Assembly (NCBI RefSeq): GCF_009910705.1
Contig: NZ_JAAAXJ010000002.1
Span: 310,001 to 374,000 of the forward strand
Origin: Microvirga arsenatis
GTDB taxonomy: Bacteria; Pseudomonadota; Alphaproteobacteria; Rhizobiales; Beijerinckiaceae
Reading direction: 5' to 3'
Length of the DNA: 64,000 nucleotides
Shown piece after piece: positions 11,342 through 20,029 of the stretch. A program made the translations under genes and the position numbers. The notes beneath the pieces are model-generated. The model was not told the origin of the DNA, searched no databases, and saw only the letters and a list, made by a program, of their open reading frames with translations. Positions within the stretch are counted from its first letter, which is position 1. Each line of letters opens with the position of its first letter.

Positions 11342-11758
11342 TCAGTGCGTCTCGTGCAGGCACTTGTCGTGGTCGGCGAGCACCTCGATGATCCGGCACT
11401 TGGCCACCTTACCGTTGTCACAGGCAACCATGTTCTGGAGTTCGTCCCGCAAGGCGGTCAGACGGGCGATCTTGTCGTTGACCTCGGTGAGATGGGCCTT
11501 GGTGATCTCATGCGCCTCGCCGCAGGAGCGGTCAGGATGGCTGGCAAGGCCCAACAGCTGGCGGATGGCCTCGACCTCGAAGCCTAGCTCGCGGGCGTGG
11601 CGGATGAAGTTGAGCCGGCGCACATCCTCAGGCCAATACCGACGCTGCTGACCCTCGGTCCGGACCGGCTCCGCCAGCAGGCCGATCTGCTCGTAGTAGC
11701 GAATGGTGGGGATCTTTACCTGGGCCTGTCGCGACAACTCGCCAATCGTCAGGGACAT
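11342..11758 (-). CDS. MerR-family metal-responsive regulator (CadR/PbrR/ZntR type)
   Basis: A 138-residue MerR-type activator. The N-terminal winged helix is IGELSRQAQVKIPTIRYYE, followed by the dimerisation helix. Metal-binding cysteines appear at SCGEA (near 79), in the CDNGKVAKC loop, and in the His/Cys tail DHDKCLHETH. This arrangement fits sensors of Cd, Pb or Zn better than Cu sensors. It is divergent from the P-type ATPase at 11831, and the intervening 72 bases hold a classic MerR operator. Two further operators of the same type in this window (18617-18647 and 62893-62923) may be its targets. Confidence 0.85.
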   Translation of the reverse strand: MSLTIGELSRQAQVKIPTIRYYEQIGLLAEPVRTEGQQRRYWPEDVRRLNFIRHARELGFEVEAIRQLLGLASHPDRSCGEAHEITKAHLTEVNDKIARLTALRDELQNMVACDNGKVAKCRIIEVLADHDKCLHETH

Positions 11759-11770
11759 CGAAAAAACCTC

Positions 11771-11801
11771 TTGAACCTATAGCCGCTAGAGGATGTAGCC
11801 T
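11771..11801 (+). promoter_or_regulatory. MerR-type promoter/operator for Cd/Zn/Pb ATPase operon
   Basis: A -35 box TTGAAC (11771-11776), a 19-base spacer and a -10 box TAGCCT (11796-11801). The spacer holds a 7-3-7 dyad, CCTATAG/CTAGAGG, at 11776-11792. The long spacer with a central dyad is the mark of MerR-family activation, and the half-sites resemble those of pbr and cad promoters. It lies between the divergent regulator and ATPase genes. Confidence 0.85.
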
Positions 11802-11830
11802 CCGGCCGAATCAAAGTGAAGAGGTTTGTG

Positions 11831-14113
11831 ATGTGTGAGGCATGCAATCTGCCCGGCTCCCGCGAGGAGAAGCCTAAGGCCGTGCCAACGCAGGGGCAGC
11901 GCACCCGCTACCGGGTTTCCGGCATGGACTGCGCCTCGTGCGCGGCCAAGATCGACACGGCCCTCCGGCGCACCCCCGGTGTGGCGGACGTGAGTGTGTC
12001 AGTCCCTGCGGGAACCGTAACGGTAGCCCACGACGACACGGTCGTTCCTGCCGCCTTGGCTCAAAGGATCAAGACGCTTGGGTACAAGGTCACGGGACAG
12101 GGACCGGCCGATGGTACGGCGGCTCCGTCGAAGTCCGATCACCAGGAACACCAGCATGATCATGATGGTCATGATGATGCGCACGATCATGATGCCGAGA
12201 CCACGGCCGGCCTGCACGGGCACATGCATGACCATGGCGCCTCTGAAGGGCCTTGGTGGCGCAGCCAGCGTGGTCTGCTGACCATCGCCTGCGGCGTCGC
12301 GCTGGTGGCGGCCTATGTCGTGGGACAGGTCGCGCCGGTGACCGAGCGCTGGGCGTTCCTTGCCGCCATGGCCATCGGCCTGGTGCCGATTGCCCGACGC
12401 GCCTTCGTGGCAGCCCGCTTCGGCACCCCGTTCTCCATTGAGATGCTCATGACCATTGCCGCCGTGGGCGCCGTGATCATCGGCGCCACCGAGGAGGCGG
12501 CCATGGTGGTTTTCCTGTTCCTCGTTGGCGAGCTTCTGGAGGGCGTCGCAGCAGGGCGTGCGCGCGCCAGCATCCAGGGCCTGACCAAGCTGGTGCCCAA
12601 GACGGCCCTACTAGAGCGGAACGGCTCAACCGAGGAGGTCCCGGCCGAGAGTCTCACCGTTGGATCCGTCATCCTGGTGCGTCCGGGCGACCGCGTTCCG
12701 GCCGACGGCGAGATCGTCTCGGGCGAGAGCGCCGTCGACGAGGCGCCCGTCACCGGCGAGAGCGTGCCCAAGCGCAAGAGTGTCGACGACACCGTCTTCG
12801 CCGGCACGATCAACGGCGACGGTGCGCTCCGCGTGCGCGTCACCGCGGCCGCGCAGGACAACACCATCGCGCGCATCGTGCGCCTGGTTGAGGAGGCGCA
12901 GGAGGCCAAGGCTCCGACCGAACGCTTCATCGACCGCTTCTCGCGCTACTACACGCCGGCCGTCCTCGTCGTCGGCGCCCTCGTCGCCATCGTGCCGCCG
13001 CTCCTCTTCGGCGCTCCATGGGGTGAGTGGGTCTACAAGGGCCTAGCGATCCTGCTGATCGGCTGCCCATGCGCGCTGGTGATCTCGACCCCGGCCGCCA
13101 TCGCCGCCGGCCTGTCGGCCGGCGCCCGCCGCGGCCTGCTGATGAAGGGCGGGGCCGTGCTGGAGAGCCTCGGCAAGATCACCATGGCAGCCTTCGACAA
13201 GACCGGCACCCTGACCGAGGGCAAGCCCAAGGTCACGGACGTGATCCCGATGGCTCGTTCCGAGCGGGAGGTGCTGTCCCTGGCGGCCGCTCTGGAAACT
13301 GGATCGAGCCATCCGCTCGCCACGGCGATCCTGGCCAAGGCCGCGGAGGCCAAGGCTCCGGTCCCTCCGGCTGCGGACGGCGCGGCCGTCGGCGGCAAGG
13401 GCGTGACCGGCAGCGTCGGCGGGGTGTCGCTGTTCCTCGGCTCGCCCAAGGCCGCCGGCGAGAAGGTCGCGCTCCCGCCCGAGGCTGAGGCCCGGATCGG
13501 GGCTTTGCAGGAGGAAGGCAAAACCGTCTCGGTTCTCCTGGCGGGAGATCAGGTCGCGGGGCTGATTGCCATGCGCGACGAGCCGCGCCCCGACGCCAAG
13601 GCCGGCCTTGAGGCCCTGAAGAAGGCCGGCGTGGAGGCCGTGATGGTCACAGGCGACAACAGTCGCACGGCGCAAGCCATTGCCACCAGTCTCGGCATCG
13701 AGCCCCGGGCCGAACTGTTGCCGCAGGACAAGCAGACCATCGTCCGCGAACTCCAGGCCAAGGGCCAAGTCGTCGCCAAGATCGGCGACGGCATCAACGA
13801 CGCCCCGGGATTGGCCGCCGCCGACGTCGGCATCGCCATGGGTGGCGGCACCGACGTCGCGCTGGAGACCGCCGACGCCGCGGTCCTGCATGGGCGCGTG
13901 ACGGACGTCGCCCGCATGGTGCGCCTGTCGCGGGATACGATGGCGAACATCCGCCAGAACATCACCATCGCGCTCAGCCTCAAGGCGGTGTTCCTGGTGA
14001 CCACCATCCTCGGCATCACAGGCTTGTGGCCGGCGATCCTTGCCGACACCGGCGCCACGGTGCTGGTCACCGCCAACGCCATGCGCCTGCTCGCGGCCGG
14101 AGGACGGACTTGA
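11831..14113 (+). CDS. Cd2+/Zn2+/Pb2+-exporting P1B-type ATPase
   Basis: A 760-residue ZntA/CadA-type pump. It has an N-terminal heavy-metal domain with MDCASC (Cys34, Cys37), then a His/Asp-rich linker, transmembrane helices with the CPC motif (Cys412-Pro-Cys414), DKTGT phosphorylation site (Asp456), SHPLA, and GDGIND. It exports divalent soft metals from cytoplasm to periplasm using ATP. The ATG at 11831 was chosen because AAGAGG lies 6 bases upstream; a GTG at 11816 would overlap that site. It is the first gene of an operon with lspA and an isoprenylcysteine methyltransferase-like gene, driven by the MerR-type promoter upstream. Confidence 0.93.
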   Translation: MCEACNLPGSREEKPKAVPTQGQRTRYRVSGMDCASCAAKIDTALRRTPGVADVSVSVPAGTVTVAHDDTVVPAALAQRIKTLGYKVTGQGPADGTAAPSKSDHQEHQHDHDGHDDAHDHDAETTAGLHGHMHDHGASEGPWWRSQRGLLTIACGVALVAAYVVGQVAPVTERWAFLAAMAIGLVPIARRAFVAARFGTPFSIEMLMTIAAVGAVIIGATEEAAMVVFLFLVGELLEGVAAGRARASIQGLTKLVPKTALLERNGSTEEVPAESLTVGSVILVRPGDRVPADGEIVSGESAVDEAPVTGESVPKRKSVDDTVFAGTINGDGALRVRVTAAAQDNTIARIVRLVEEAQEAKAPTERFIDRFSRYYTPAVLVVGALVAIVPPLLFGAPWGEWVYKGLAILLIGCPCALVISTPAAIAAGLSAGARRGLLMKGGAVLESLGKITMAAFDKTGTLTEGKPKVTDVIPMARSEREVLSLAAALETGSSHPLATAILAKAAEAKAPVPPAADGAAVGGKGVTGSVGGVSLFLGSPKAAGEKVALPPEAEARIGALQEEGKTVSVLLAGDQVAGLIAMRDEPRPDAKAGLEALKKAGVEAVMVTGDNSRTAQAIATSLGIEPRAELLPQDKQTIVRELQAKGQVVAKIGDGINDAPGLAAADVGIAMGGGTDVALETADAAVLHGRVTDVARMVRLSRDTMANIRQNITIALSLKAVFLVTTILGITGLWPAILADTGATVLVTANAMRLLAAGGRT

Positions 14114-14115
14114 GG

Positions 14116-14601
14116 ATGGTCGCAAAAAGGATCCGCCGCCTTCTTGAGGTGACGGTGCCCGTCGTGATGATCGATCAGGTCTCCAAAGGGCTCGCGCGGG
14201 CATCCCTCATGCCCGGGGAGGTCCATGAGCTCCTGCCGTTCGCGAACCTCAGGCTGGGCTTCAACCGGGGCATCAGCTTCGGGTTCCTGCCGGCCGACGA
14301 GGCCTCCGGTGTGCTCCTGTTGATCGGGATCACTGCCCTCATCTCCCTCGGCATGGCGGTTTGGAGCGTCATGGCTCAGACTTGGCAGGAGGCCACGGCC
14401 TTAGCCCTGATCCTGGGCGGCGCGCTCGGCAACCTGATCGACCGGGTTCGGGACGGCATGGTGACCGATTTCATCGATCTCCATGCCGCCGGCTACCACT
14501 GGCCGACCTTCAATGGCGCCGACATCGCCATCACGCTCGGTGCGGTCTGGCTCGTGGTGGACAGCCTCGGCATCGGGGTCCGGCGGAGGGAGGCATCCTG
14601 A
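14116..14601 (+). CDS. lspA: Signal peptidase II in metal-resistance operon
   Basis: A 161-residue lipoprotein signal peptidase starting 2 bases after the ATPase stop. Family residues are visible: IDQVSKG (Asp20), FNRGISFG (Asn50), GNLIDRV with catalytic Asp109, and FNGAD with catalytic Asp136. It is an inner-membrane aspartic protease that removes lipoprotein signal peptides. An lspA-like gene in a lead/cadmium operon parallels PbrC of the pbr system, so this is probably an accessory copy rather than the housekeeping enzyme. It overlaps the next gene by one base (TGATG). Confidence 0.9.
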   Translation: MVAKRIRRLLEVTVPVVMIDQVSKGLARASLMPGEVHELLPFANLRLGFNRGISFGFLPADEASGVLLLIGITALISLGMAVWSVMAQTWQEATALALILGGALGNLIDRVRDGMVTDFIDLHAAGYHWPTFNGADIAITLGAVWLVVDSLGIGVRRREAS

Positions 14602-15248
14602 TGCCGTCCACCATTCTCCCTGTCGTGTTGCTCATCGGCCTTGGCGTGGCGTTTGCGCTGCTCACCCGCCGCGTGTCGCAGCGCCTCGGCCATTCGGCCG
14701 ACAGGTTCGGTACGGGCGACACCGCCCATGACTTCGTCGGGCGGGTCTATCGCATCGGTGGCGCGATCCTGTTCGTCTTCCTGATCGTGCGGGTGGTCCT
14801 GCCGACAGCCGATATGGCCGTTGGCCTGATCCCGGTGTTGGCCCAGCCCGCCTTCGCATGGCTTGGTCTCGTGGTGATGGCTGCCGGCAGTGCCGTCATC
14901 CTCGCCGCGCAGGTGCAGATGGGGATGTCATGGCGGATCGGCCTCGATCATGAGAGGACCGGGCTCGTGACCGCGGGCCTGTTCGCATGGTCACGAAATC
15001 CAACGTTCCTCGGGATGATGGCCGTGGCGGTCGGTGCCTTCCTCATGGCTCCGACCGCCATCACCGGCATCGTGCTGGCCGCCGCCTGGGTCGCCTTCTC
15101 GCTCCAGATCCGGATGGAGGAGGAGCACCTGCAGCGCATGCATGGTGTTACCTATGACCGATACCGCGCTGCCGTGCCACGATGGATCGCCCTTAGGCCT
15201 TCGGCCAGGGCGGATACCGCTCGTGGCTCACCTGTGGATCAGGGGTGA
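14601..15248 (+). CDS. Isoprenylcysteine carboxyl methyltransferase-family membrane protein
   Basis: A 215-residue protein with about five hydrophobic helices. The C-terminal ICMT/PEMT-like signature is GLVTAGLFAWSRNPTFLG, followed by RMEEEHLQRMHG and YDRYRAAVPRWI. Such proteins methylate carboxyl or amino groups of membrane-associated substrates using S-adenosylmethionine. Here it is the third gene of the Cd/Zn/Pb operon, with start and stop overlapping lspA. Related genes are common in czc/cad-type clusters, but their role in resistance is not settled. The ATG at 14601 gives the expected N-terminal helix. Confidence 0.8.
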   Translation: MPSTILPVVLLIGLGVAFALLTRRVSQRLGHSADRFGTGDTAHDFVGRVYRIGGAILFVFLIVRVVLPTADMAVGLIPVLAQPAFAWLGLVVMAAGSAVILAAQVQMGMSWRIGLDHERTGLVTAGLFAWSRNPTFLGMMAVAVGAFLMAPTAITGIVLAAAWVAFSLQIRMEEEHLQRMHGVTYDRYRAAVPRWIALRPSARADTARGSPVDQG

Positions 15249-15428
15249 CTGAGTAGGGCCGGCCTCAATCCTGCCGGACTTGTTGGCATTCTATACGTCG
15301 GACGGTTCAGGCTTGCGGCAGGGCGGCGTTCCGGCGGTAAGACAGGGTTAAAGCTAACGATTTAAGAGTATCGGGGAACTGCCCGGCAGCAACGTCCGGG
15401 CAGGTCGTCAAGGAATGCGGGGATCCCC

Positions 15429-16592
15429 ATGATGAAGCGTATCGCAATGGCTGCGGGCCTGGTGCTCGCGCTCGCCGCCTGCCAGGGCGAGGGCGGTTCT
15501 GTCAGTTCCACGCGCCACCTGGCGCCGATCCCGCCGGCCACCATGGCGTTGATGTCCACCAAGGGCATGTCCAAGGACGACCCGATCCTCATGCGCTCCT
15601 TCAAGAAGGAGTCCGAGATAGAGGTCTGGAAGCGTGGCCGCGATGGCAAGTACGCGCTCCTCAAGACCTATCCGATGTGCCGCTGGTCGGGCCAACTCGG
15701 GCCGAAGATCCGCGAGGGCGACCGCCAGGCGCCAGAGGGCTTCTATACGGTCACGCCCGCGGCCATGAACCCGAATTCGCAGCTCTATCTCTCGTTCAAC
15801 CTCGGCTACCCGAACGCCTATGACCGCGCCCATGGCCGGACGGGGTCGCACCTGATGGTGCACGGCTCGTGCTCGTCCATGGGGTGTTTCGCCATGACGG
15901 ACGAGGCCATCTCAGAGGTGTACGCGCTCGCCCGCGAGTCGTTCGCCAGCGGCCAGCGCGGCTTCCAGTTCCAATCCTATCCGTTCCGGATGACCGCGGA
16001 GAACCTGGCCAAGCATCGCTACGACCCGAACATCGCCTTCTGGAAAAACCTCAAGGAAGGTTCAGACTACTTCGAGGTGGCGAAGCAGGAGCCGCAGGTG
16101 TCCGTGGCCAACCAGCAGTACGCGTTCGGCGGCGACGCCTCCGTCATGGCAGCGGTCGCGCAGAAGCAGCGCCAGGACGAGCAGGAGGTCGCTGGGCTCG
16201 TGGCCAAGGGCGTGCAGCCGATCAAACTGGTCTACGACGATGGTGGGCAGCATCAGACCTTCCGTCAGGCGCTTGCAGGTGATGCCTCTGGAGACGGCGG
16301 CTCGCTTGCCGTCGACGCCAGCGCCCGCAACCGCCTTGGGGACGTGAGCCGACCCGAAGCCTTGGCAGCTGGGCCGCGGGAGATCATCCTCGCCGCCAAT
16401 GGCAAGCCGAGGCAGCAGACATCGTCCACGCTCGCTTATGCCTCGCAGAGGCCCGTGGGCCAGGCGCGCGCTGTCCAAGGCATCCCGCCGTCGGCTCCGG
16501 TCGCGGGTGCGGCACCTGAGCCGACCGTCCAGGCATCGGGGGGCGAAGGACGCTCGGTGCTTGATCGCTTCCGGGGACTTTTCGGCGGTTAG
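15429..16592 (+). CDS. L,D-transpeptidase-family lipoprotein
   Basis: A 387-residue protein with a lipoprotein signal sequence ending LAAC, so it is predicted to be lipid-anchored on the periplasmic side. The YkuD-type catalytic motif is HGSCSSMGCFAMTD with the active Cys in SMGC. Upstream are the typical GQLGPK, EGFYTV and NLGYPN blocks. It would cross-link or edit peptidoglycan, or attach proteins to it. The C-terminal 130 residues are Ala/Gln/Gly-rich and low in complexity. It is preceded by 180 bases without a gene and appears monocistronic. Confidence 0.85.
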   Translation: MMKRIAMAAGLVLALAACQGEGGSVSSTRHLAPIPPATMALMSTKGMSKDDPILMRSFKKESEIEVWKRGRDGKYALLKTYPMCRWSGQLGPKIREGDRQAPEGFYTVTPAAMNPNSQLYLSFNLGYPNAYDRAHGRTGSHLMVHGSCSSMGCFAMTDEAISEVYALARESFASGQRGFQFQSYPFRMTAENLAKHRYDPNIAFWKNLKEGSDYFEVAKQEPQVSVANQQYAFGGDASVMAAVAQKQRQDEQEVAGLVAKGVQPIKLVYDDGGQHQTFRQALAGDASGDGGSLAVDASARNRLGDVSRPEALAAGPREIILAANGKPRQQTSSTLAYASQRPVGQARAVQGIPPSAPVAGAAPEPTVQASGGEGRSVLDRFRGLFGG

Positions 16593-16701
16593 CAGCCACT
16601 CCGGGCGGTGATGAAGATTTGAGCAAATTCCGAACGTCAGCGCACCTCGGACGGTCTCCGCTAGCCCTGGGCAATCTACGACTGCTATTGCTTGGGGCAC
16701 C

Positions 16702-18219
16702 ATGTCTGGAATCACCCGCATCGCGCCGAAATCTTCGGCACGAGGGCTCAAGGCCTTCGTTCTCGTGGTTTGCCTCATTATGCTGGGTGGCGAGGGCTGG
16801 CGCGATTGGAGTGAGCGGGAGCAGGAAATTGCCAGCGTCAGCACCGACACGCTGAACCTCGCCAAGTCACTGGCACAGCATGCGCAAGACTCCTTTGAAG
16901 TCGCAGACGCCCTTCTGGTGGATGTGGTTGACCGTGTCCAAACCAGCGGCGCTGTGCCTGATGCCATCGATAGACTGGGGAGCTTCCTCGTCGAGCGGGT
17001 GCAGTCCCTGCAACGCATCAAATCCCTGACGGTCTATGGAGCGGACGGGCTGCTCCTGACCAGTTCCCTGCCGGGGCACCGCGGCCGGGTGAACGTGAGC
17101 GATGAGCCCTTCTTTCAGCACCACAACGCTGTCACAGGCAGTGGTTGGTTCTTGGGGCCCTTGATCCGCGATCCGCTCGGAAGCGACTGGGTCCTCACAC
17201 TGTCACGTCGGTTCAACAAACTTGACGGAAGCTTCGGCGGGGTCGTCCAAGCCAGCATTCCGCCCCGTTATTTCGCAAACTTCTTCGGCCGCATCGACGT
17301 CGGCACGCAAGGTTCAATCTCGCTCTTCCACACGGATGGCACGCTTCTGTCCCGCTATCCCTACGTCGAGCGGGCCATCGGGACCAATGGAGCTTACGAG
17401 CCCTGGTTCCGGGATGGGAAGGCCTCCGGCGTCTACGAGTACAAGTCCCCCGTCGATGGAGTGAAACGCATCGGCGGCTTCCAACGCAACCACATCTTCC
17501 CCATCGGGGTCCTCGCGTCGATTGGCCGGGACGAGGCACTATCAAACTGGAATCACACACTCATTGTTCGCCTTATCCTCACTGGATTGCTTGTCGGCAC
17601 CATCGCCATCCTCGGCTGGAGCCTTATCGGACAATTACGGCGACGGGAGGAGGCGGAGGCGGAACTCGCGATCCTTGCGACGACCGATGGCCTGACGGGC
17701 CTTGCCAACCGACGGACATTCGACCGGCAGCTCGAAACGGAGTGGCTCCGCGCGGCGCGTGATGGAAAATCCGTTGCGCTCCTGCTGGTCGATGTGGATC
17801 GGTTCAAGTCGTACAACGATATCTACGGACATCAGGCCGGCGACGAATGCCTGCAGACGGTTGCAAAGGTCATTGCAGGCTCGGCTCGCAGGCCGTCTGA
17901 CTTGGTCGCTCGCTATGGTGGCGAGGAGTTCATTGTTCTGTTGCCGGACCTGAGCGCTGCTGGCGCAGCCGCCGTGGCGGAGGATATCCGCGCACGGATC
18001 GAGGCGCTACACCTGCCGCACGAGGGGAACACCCCAATAGGCATCCTGACAGTCAGCATCGGCTCCGCGAGCCGTAGCGCGAGCGTGGACCGCTCCCGCA
18101 TCAGCCCAAGGGATCTCATCTCGCTGGCCGACGCCGCGCTCTACAGAGCCAAACAAAGCGGACGCAACCGGATCGCAACAGCGAAGGCCGATCTGTCGGA
18201 GGCGCGGCTTCAAGGCTGA
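16702..18219 (+). CDS. Membrane diguanylate cyclase with periplasmic CACHE sensor
   Basis: A 505-residue protein. It has one N-terminal membrane helix, a periplasmic double-CACHE-like sensor of about 260 residues, a second membrane helix (LILTGLLVGTIAILGWSLIG), and a GGDEF domain. The active site is YGGEEF, with TDGLTGLANRR at the start of the domain and VDVDRFKSYND for metal binding. The product is cyclic di-GMP. An allosteric RxxD inhibitory site was not obvious. It sits alone between unrelated genes; the ligand is unknown. Confidence 0.9.
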   Translation: MSGITRIAPKSSARGLKAFVLVVCLIMLGGEGWRDWSEREQEIASVSTDTLNLAKSLAQHAQDSFEVADALLVDVVDRVQTSGAVPDAIDRLGSFLVERVQSLQRIKSLTVYGADGLLLTSSLPGHRGRVNVSDEPFFQHHNAVTGSGWFLGPLIRDPLGSDWVLTLSRRFNKLDGSFGGVVQASIPPRYFANFFGRIDVGTQGSISLFHTDGTLLSRYPYVERAIGTNGAYEPWFRDGKASGVYEYKSPVDGVKRIGGFQRNHIFPIGVLASIGRDEALSNWNHTLIVRLILTGLLVGTIAILGWSLIGQLRRREEAEAELAILATTDGLTGLANRRTFDRQLETEWLRAARDGKSVALLLVDVDRFKSYNDIYGHQAGDECLQTVAKVIAGSARRPSDLVARYGGEEFIVLLPDLSAAGAAAVAEDIRARIEALHLPHEGNTPIGILTVSIGSASRSASVDRSRISPRDLISLADAALYRAKQSGRNRIATAKADLSEARLQG

Positions 18220-18408
18220 TGGGATGGTGCCGGCTCAATGTCCGGGACGTTACGGTCGAGGTTGTCCAGCAACACGCTTGGCCCCGCGTCGGACGGGGCA
18301 CCTCAATCGCCGCGTGGGGACAGGGAGCCACCGGACAAGATCCTCGGTGCCCACCCAGCCGCATGATGCCAAGCGGCTAATATTTGCTCAACGGGCGACC
18401 CGGATTAA

Positions 18409-18585
18409 CTAGGGCGCAGGTTTGGAGGGAGGACCTGCATGGGCTTGCGGATCCTCCCGGTGGCGGAGATCCTCGCGCTCACGGGTTTTCACGAATGAGA
18501 CTGCGTAGAGGATGATGGTCAGGACCACGAGAGCCAGGGCGAGCGCAAGGTTCCTGCGGCCTCGCCGGTTCCGCCATTCATCCAT
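18409..18585 (-). CDS. Small single-span membrane protein (58 aa), CoxF-like
   Basis: Starts MDEWRNRRGRRNLALALALV and continues into one hydrophobic helix ending near FVKTRERED, then a Pro-rich tail. The ATG is preceded by AGCAGGA. The basic Arg-rich start followed by one helix resembles the small CoxF-like proteins of alphaproteobacterial cytochrome oxidase clusters, but no such cluster is present, so the name is tentative. A MerR-type promoter (18617-18647) points straight at it, with a leader of about 25 bases. That suggests metal induction by the CadR/PbrR-type regulator at 11342. It is too short for most gene callers. Confidence 0.65.
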   Translation of the reverse strand: MDEWRNRRGRRNLALALALVVLTIILYAVSFVKTREREDLRHREDPQAHAGPPSKPAP

Positions 18586-18616
18586 TCCTGCTGCCCTCCG
18601 CCAGATTGTGGCTGCC

Positions 18617-18647
18617 GACCTAGCACCTCAAGCCGCTAGAGGTTCAA
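18617..18647 (-). promoter_or_regulatory. Second MerR-type promoter/operator
   Basis: On the minus strand: -35 TTGAAC (18647-18642), a 19-base spacer, and -10 TAGGTC (18622-18617). The spacer contains the half-sites CCTCTAG and CTTGAGG spaced by 3 (18642-18626). The left half and centre nearly repeat the operator at 11771. It reads into the 58-residue membrane protein and away from the cation-efflux pseudogene. Confidence 0.65.
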
Positions 18648-18715
18648 GCCTGAATTTTTCGGATCGCAGCAAAGATAGACTTACGGAGCTGAAACTGAGG
18701 GCGCGCTCCCCCCGA

Positions 18716-19222
18716 CACACGCACACGGGCATGCCCACTCTCACGGCAGCGCCGGCTCAGAGGATCGATCTCCCAACGCAGGCGCCGTCTGCTGATCGCA
18801 CTTGCACTCAACCTCGGCATCACGGTCGTCGAGGGCGTCGGGGCGTAATTCCCGGTTCGCTCGCGCTCCTCGCGGACGCGACGCACAACTTCTCCGGCGC
18901 GGCCTCCGTGCTTGTGTCCTACATCGCCTGGCGGATTTCCAGGCCCGAGCCGGACCGCCGCCGCACCTTCGACTACGATAAGTTGTTGGCTGAGCTGAAG
19001 GCGTTCCCCTCGGTCGAGGACGTGCATCCCTTGCACGTCTGGCAGCCAGACGAGGGGCGAACCGCCTTGGAAAAGCACGTGGCGGTGTTCGAGCGGGATC
19101 TCGCCGCCGTGGCCGACCTCTAGGAGCACCTTAGAGACCTGTTCGGCATCGACCACACCGCACCGGAGTTCGAGCTCTCATCGCAAGTCCGGCACAGCCG
19201 CGCACTGCTCCAGGACCAATGA
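18716..19222 (+). pseudogene. Cation diffusion facilitator (CzcD/ZitB-type) remnant
   Basis: Fragments of a CDF metal exporter are spread over more than one frame. There is a His-rich start (HGHAHSHGS), then a first helix in another frame (RRLLIALALNLGITVVEGVG), then a frame change near 18840 into GSLALLADATHNFSGAASVL and FDYDKLLAELKAF. Most of the middle membrane domain is missing. A C-terminal piece, FPSVEDVHPLHVWQPDEG, follows. An in-frame TAG at 19121-19123 interrupts the tail, which resumes as EHLRDLFGIDHTAPEFE and stops at 19222. Frameshifts, a deletion and a stop together make it non-functional. Confidence 0.85.
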
Positions 19223-19243
19223 GGTCGGCCGTTTGGCTCCAGC

Positions 19244-19906
19244 CTATTGGTTGGCAGTCATGGTAGGCGACGTGCGGCCGCCGAGCGAGGCCCAGATCGA
19301 GCCCGCATCGCCCTCGCGCTTGATGTAAACGTAGCCCGTCTTGTGCCACGGCAGAATGGCGTTACGCTTGTTGTCGAGGATGAAGTCACCGCGGGTGGTG
19401 CGCACCATCATCACGGCATGACCAGCGCCCTCCTCGTCGATGACAACCGTCATCCGCAGCGCCCGGCGCGGGAAGCCGGCCTCGACCAGGCGCTTGCGCT
19501 TGACAAGCTGGTAGTCCTCACAATCGCCATAGCCGTCCTCGGCGAAGTCCCAGACGTCGTCGACGCCCCAGTGGTCCTTGTCGGTCTTGGCCTTGATGTC
19601 GGTGTTGACCTGCTGATTGATCCTGACGAGCATCTGCCAGTCCTTTGACGTGAGATTGATCGTCGTTGGCTCGGACGGGTCGACAGCGCATTCCGCCGGG
19701 TTCTGTTCGCAGAAACGGATCCAGCCCATGATCGGCTTGGCAACGCCCACTTGCGCTACGGGCTGTGTGGCGCCTGGCAGGATGCTCCCAGTCTGCGCCT
19801 GTACCCCGGTCCCGATCACGGTAAGCGCCATCGCGAGGCCTGCGAGACGAAGCATGTTCCGGAGAGAAGGTCGAGTGTTCAGAGACCCGAAGAGAGGTTG
19901 CCGCAT
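19244..19906 (-). CDS. Transglutaminase-like cysteine peptidase (BTLCP family)
   Basis: A 220-residue exported protein with a signal peptide ending near VQAQ. The catalytic triad of this bacterial transglutaminase-like family is visible: Cys in GDCEDYQLVKR, His in GHAVMMVRT and Asp in LDNKR. The ATG at 19906 was preferred because a GGTGGGGG site lies just upstream; a GTG three codons earlier is possible. Members act in the periplasm, and in some bacteria (LapG) they cleave surface adhesins under c-di-GMP control. A nearby diguanylate cyclase makes that link imaginable, but no LapD is present. Confidence 0.88.
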   Translation of the reverse strand: MRQPLFGSLNTRPSLRNMLRLAGLAMALTVIGTGVQAQTGSILPGATQPVAQVGVAKPIMGWIRFCEQNPAECAVDPSEPTTINLTSKDWQMLVRINQQVNTDIKAKTDKDHWGVDDVWDFAEDGYGDCEDYQLVKRKRLVEAGFPRRALRMTVVIDEEGAGHAVMMVRTTRGDFILDNKRNAILPWHKTGYVYIKREGDAGSIWASLGGRTSPTMTANQ

Positions 19907-20029
19907 TGCCCCCACCGCTGTGCCGTTAAGGTTTTGTTCATCAAACCTGACACAATGGGCGGGAGCCGCTCAAGGCAAAAGTTAAACGAGAGTTAACAGG
20001 TCGCACCCTGTTTCGTTCCGGAAATTGCG

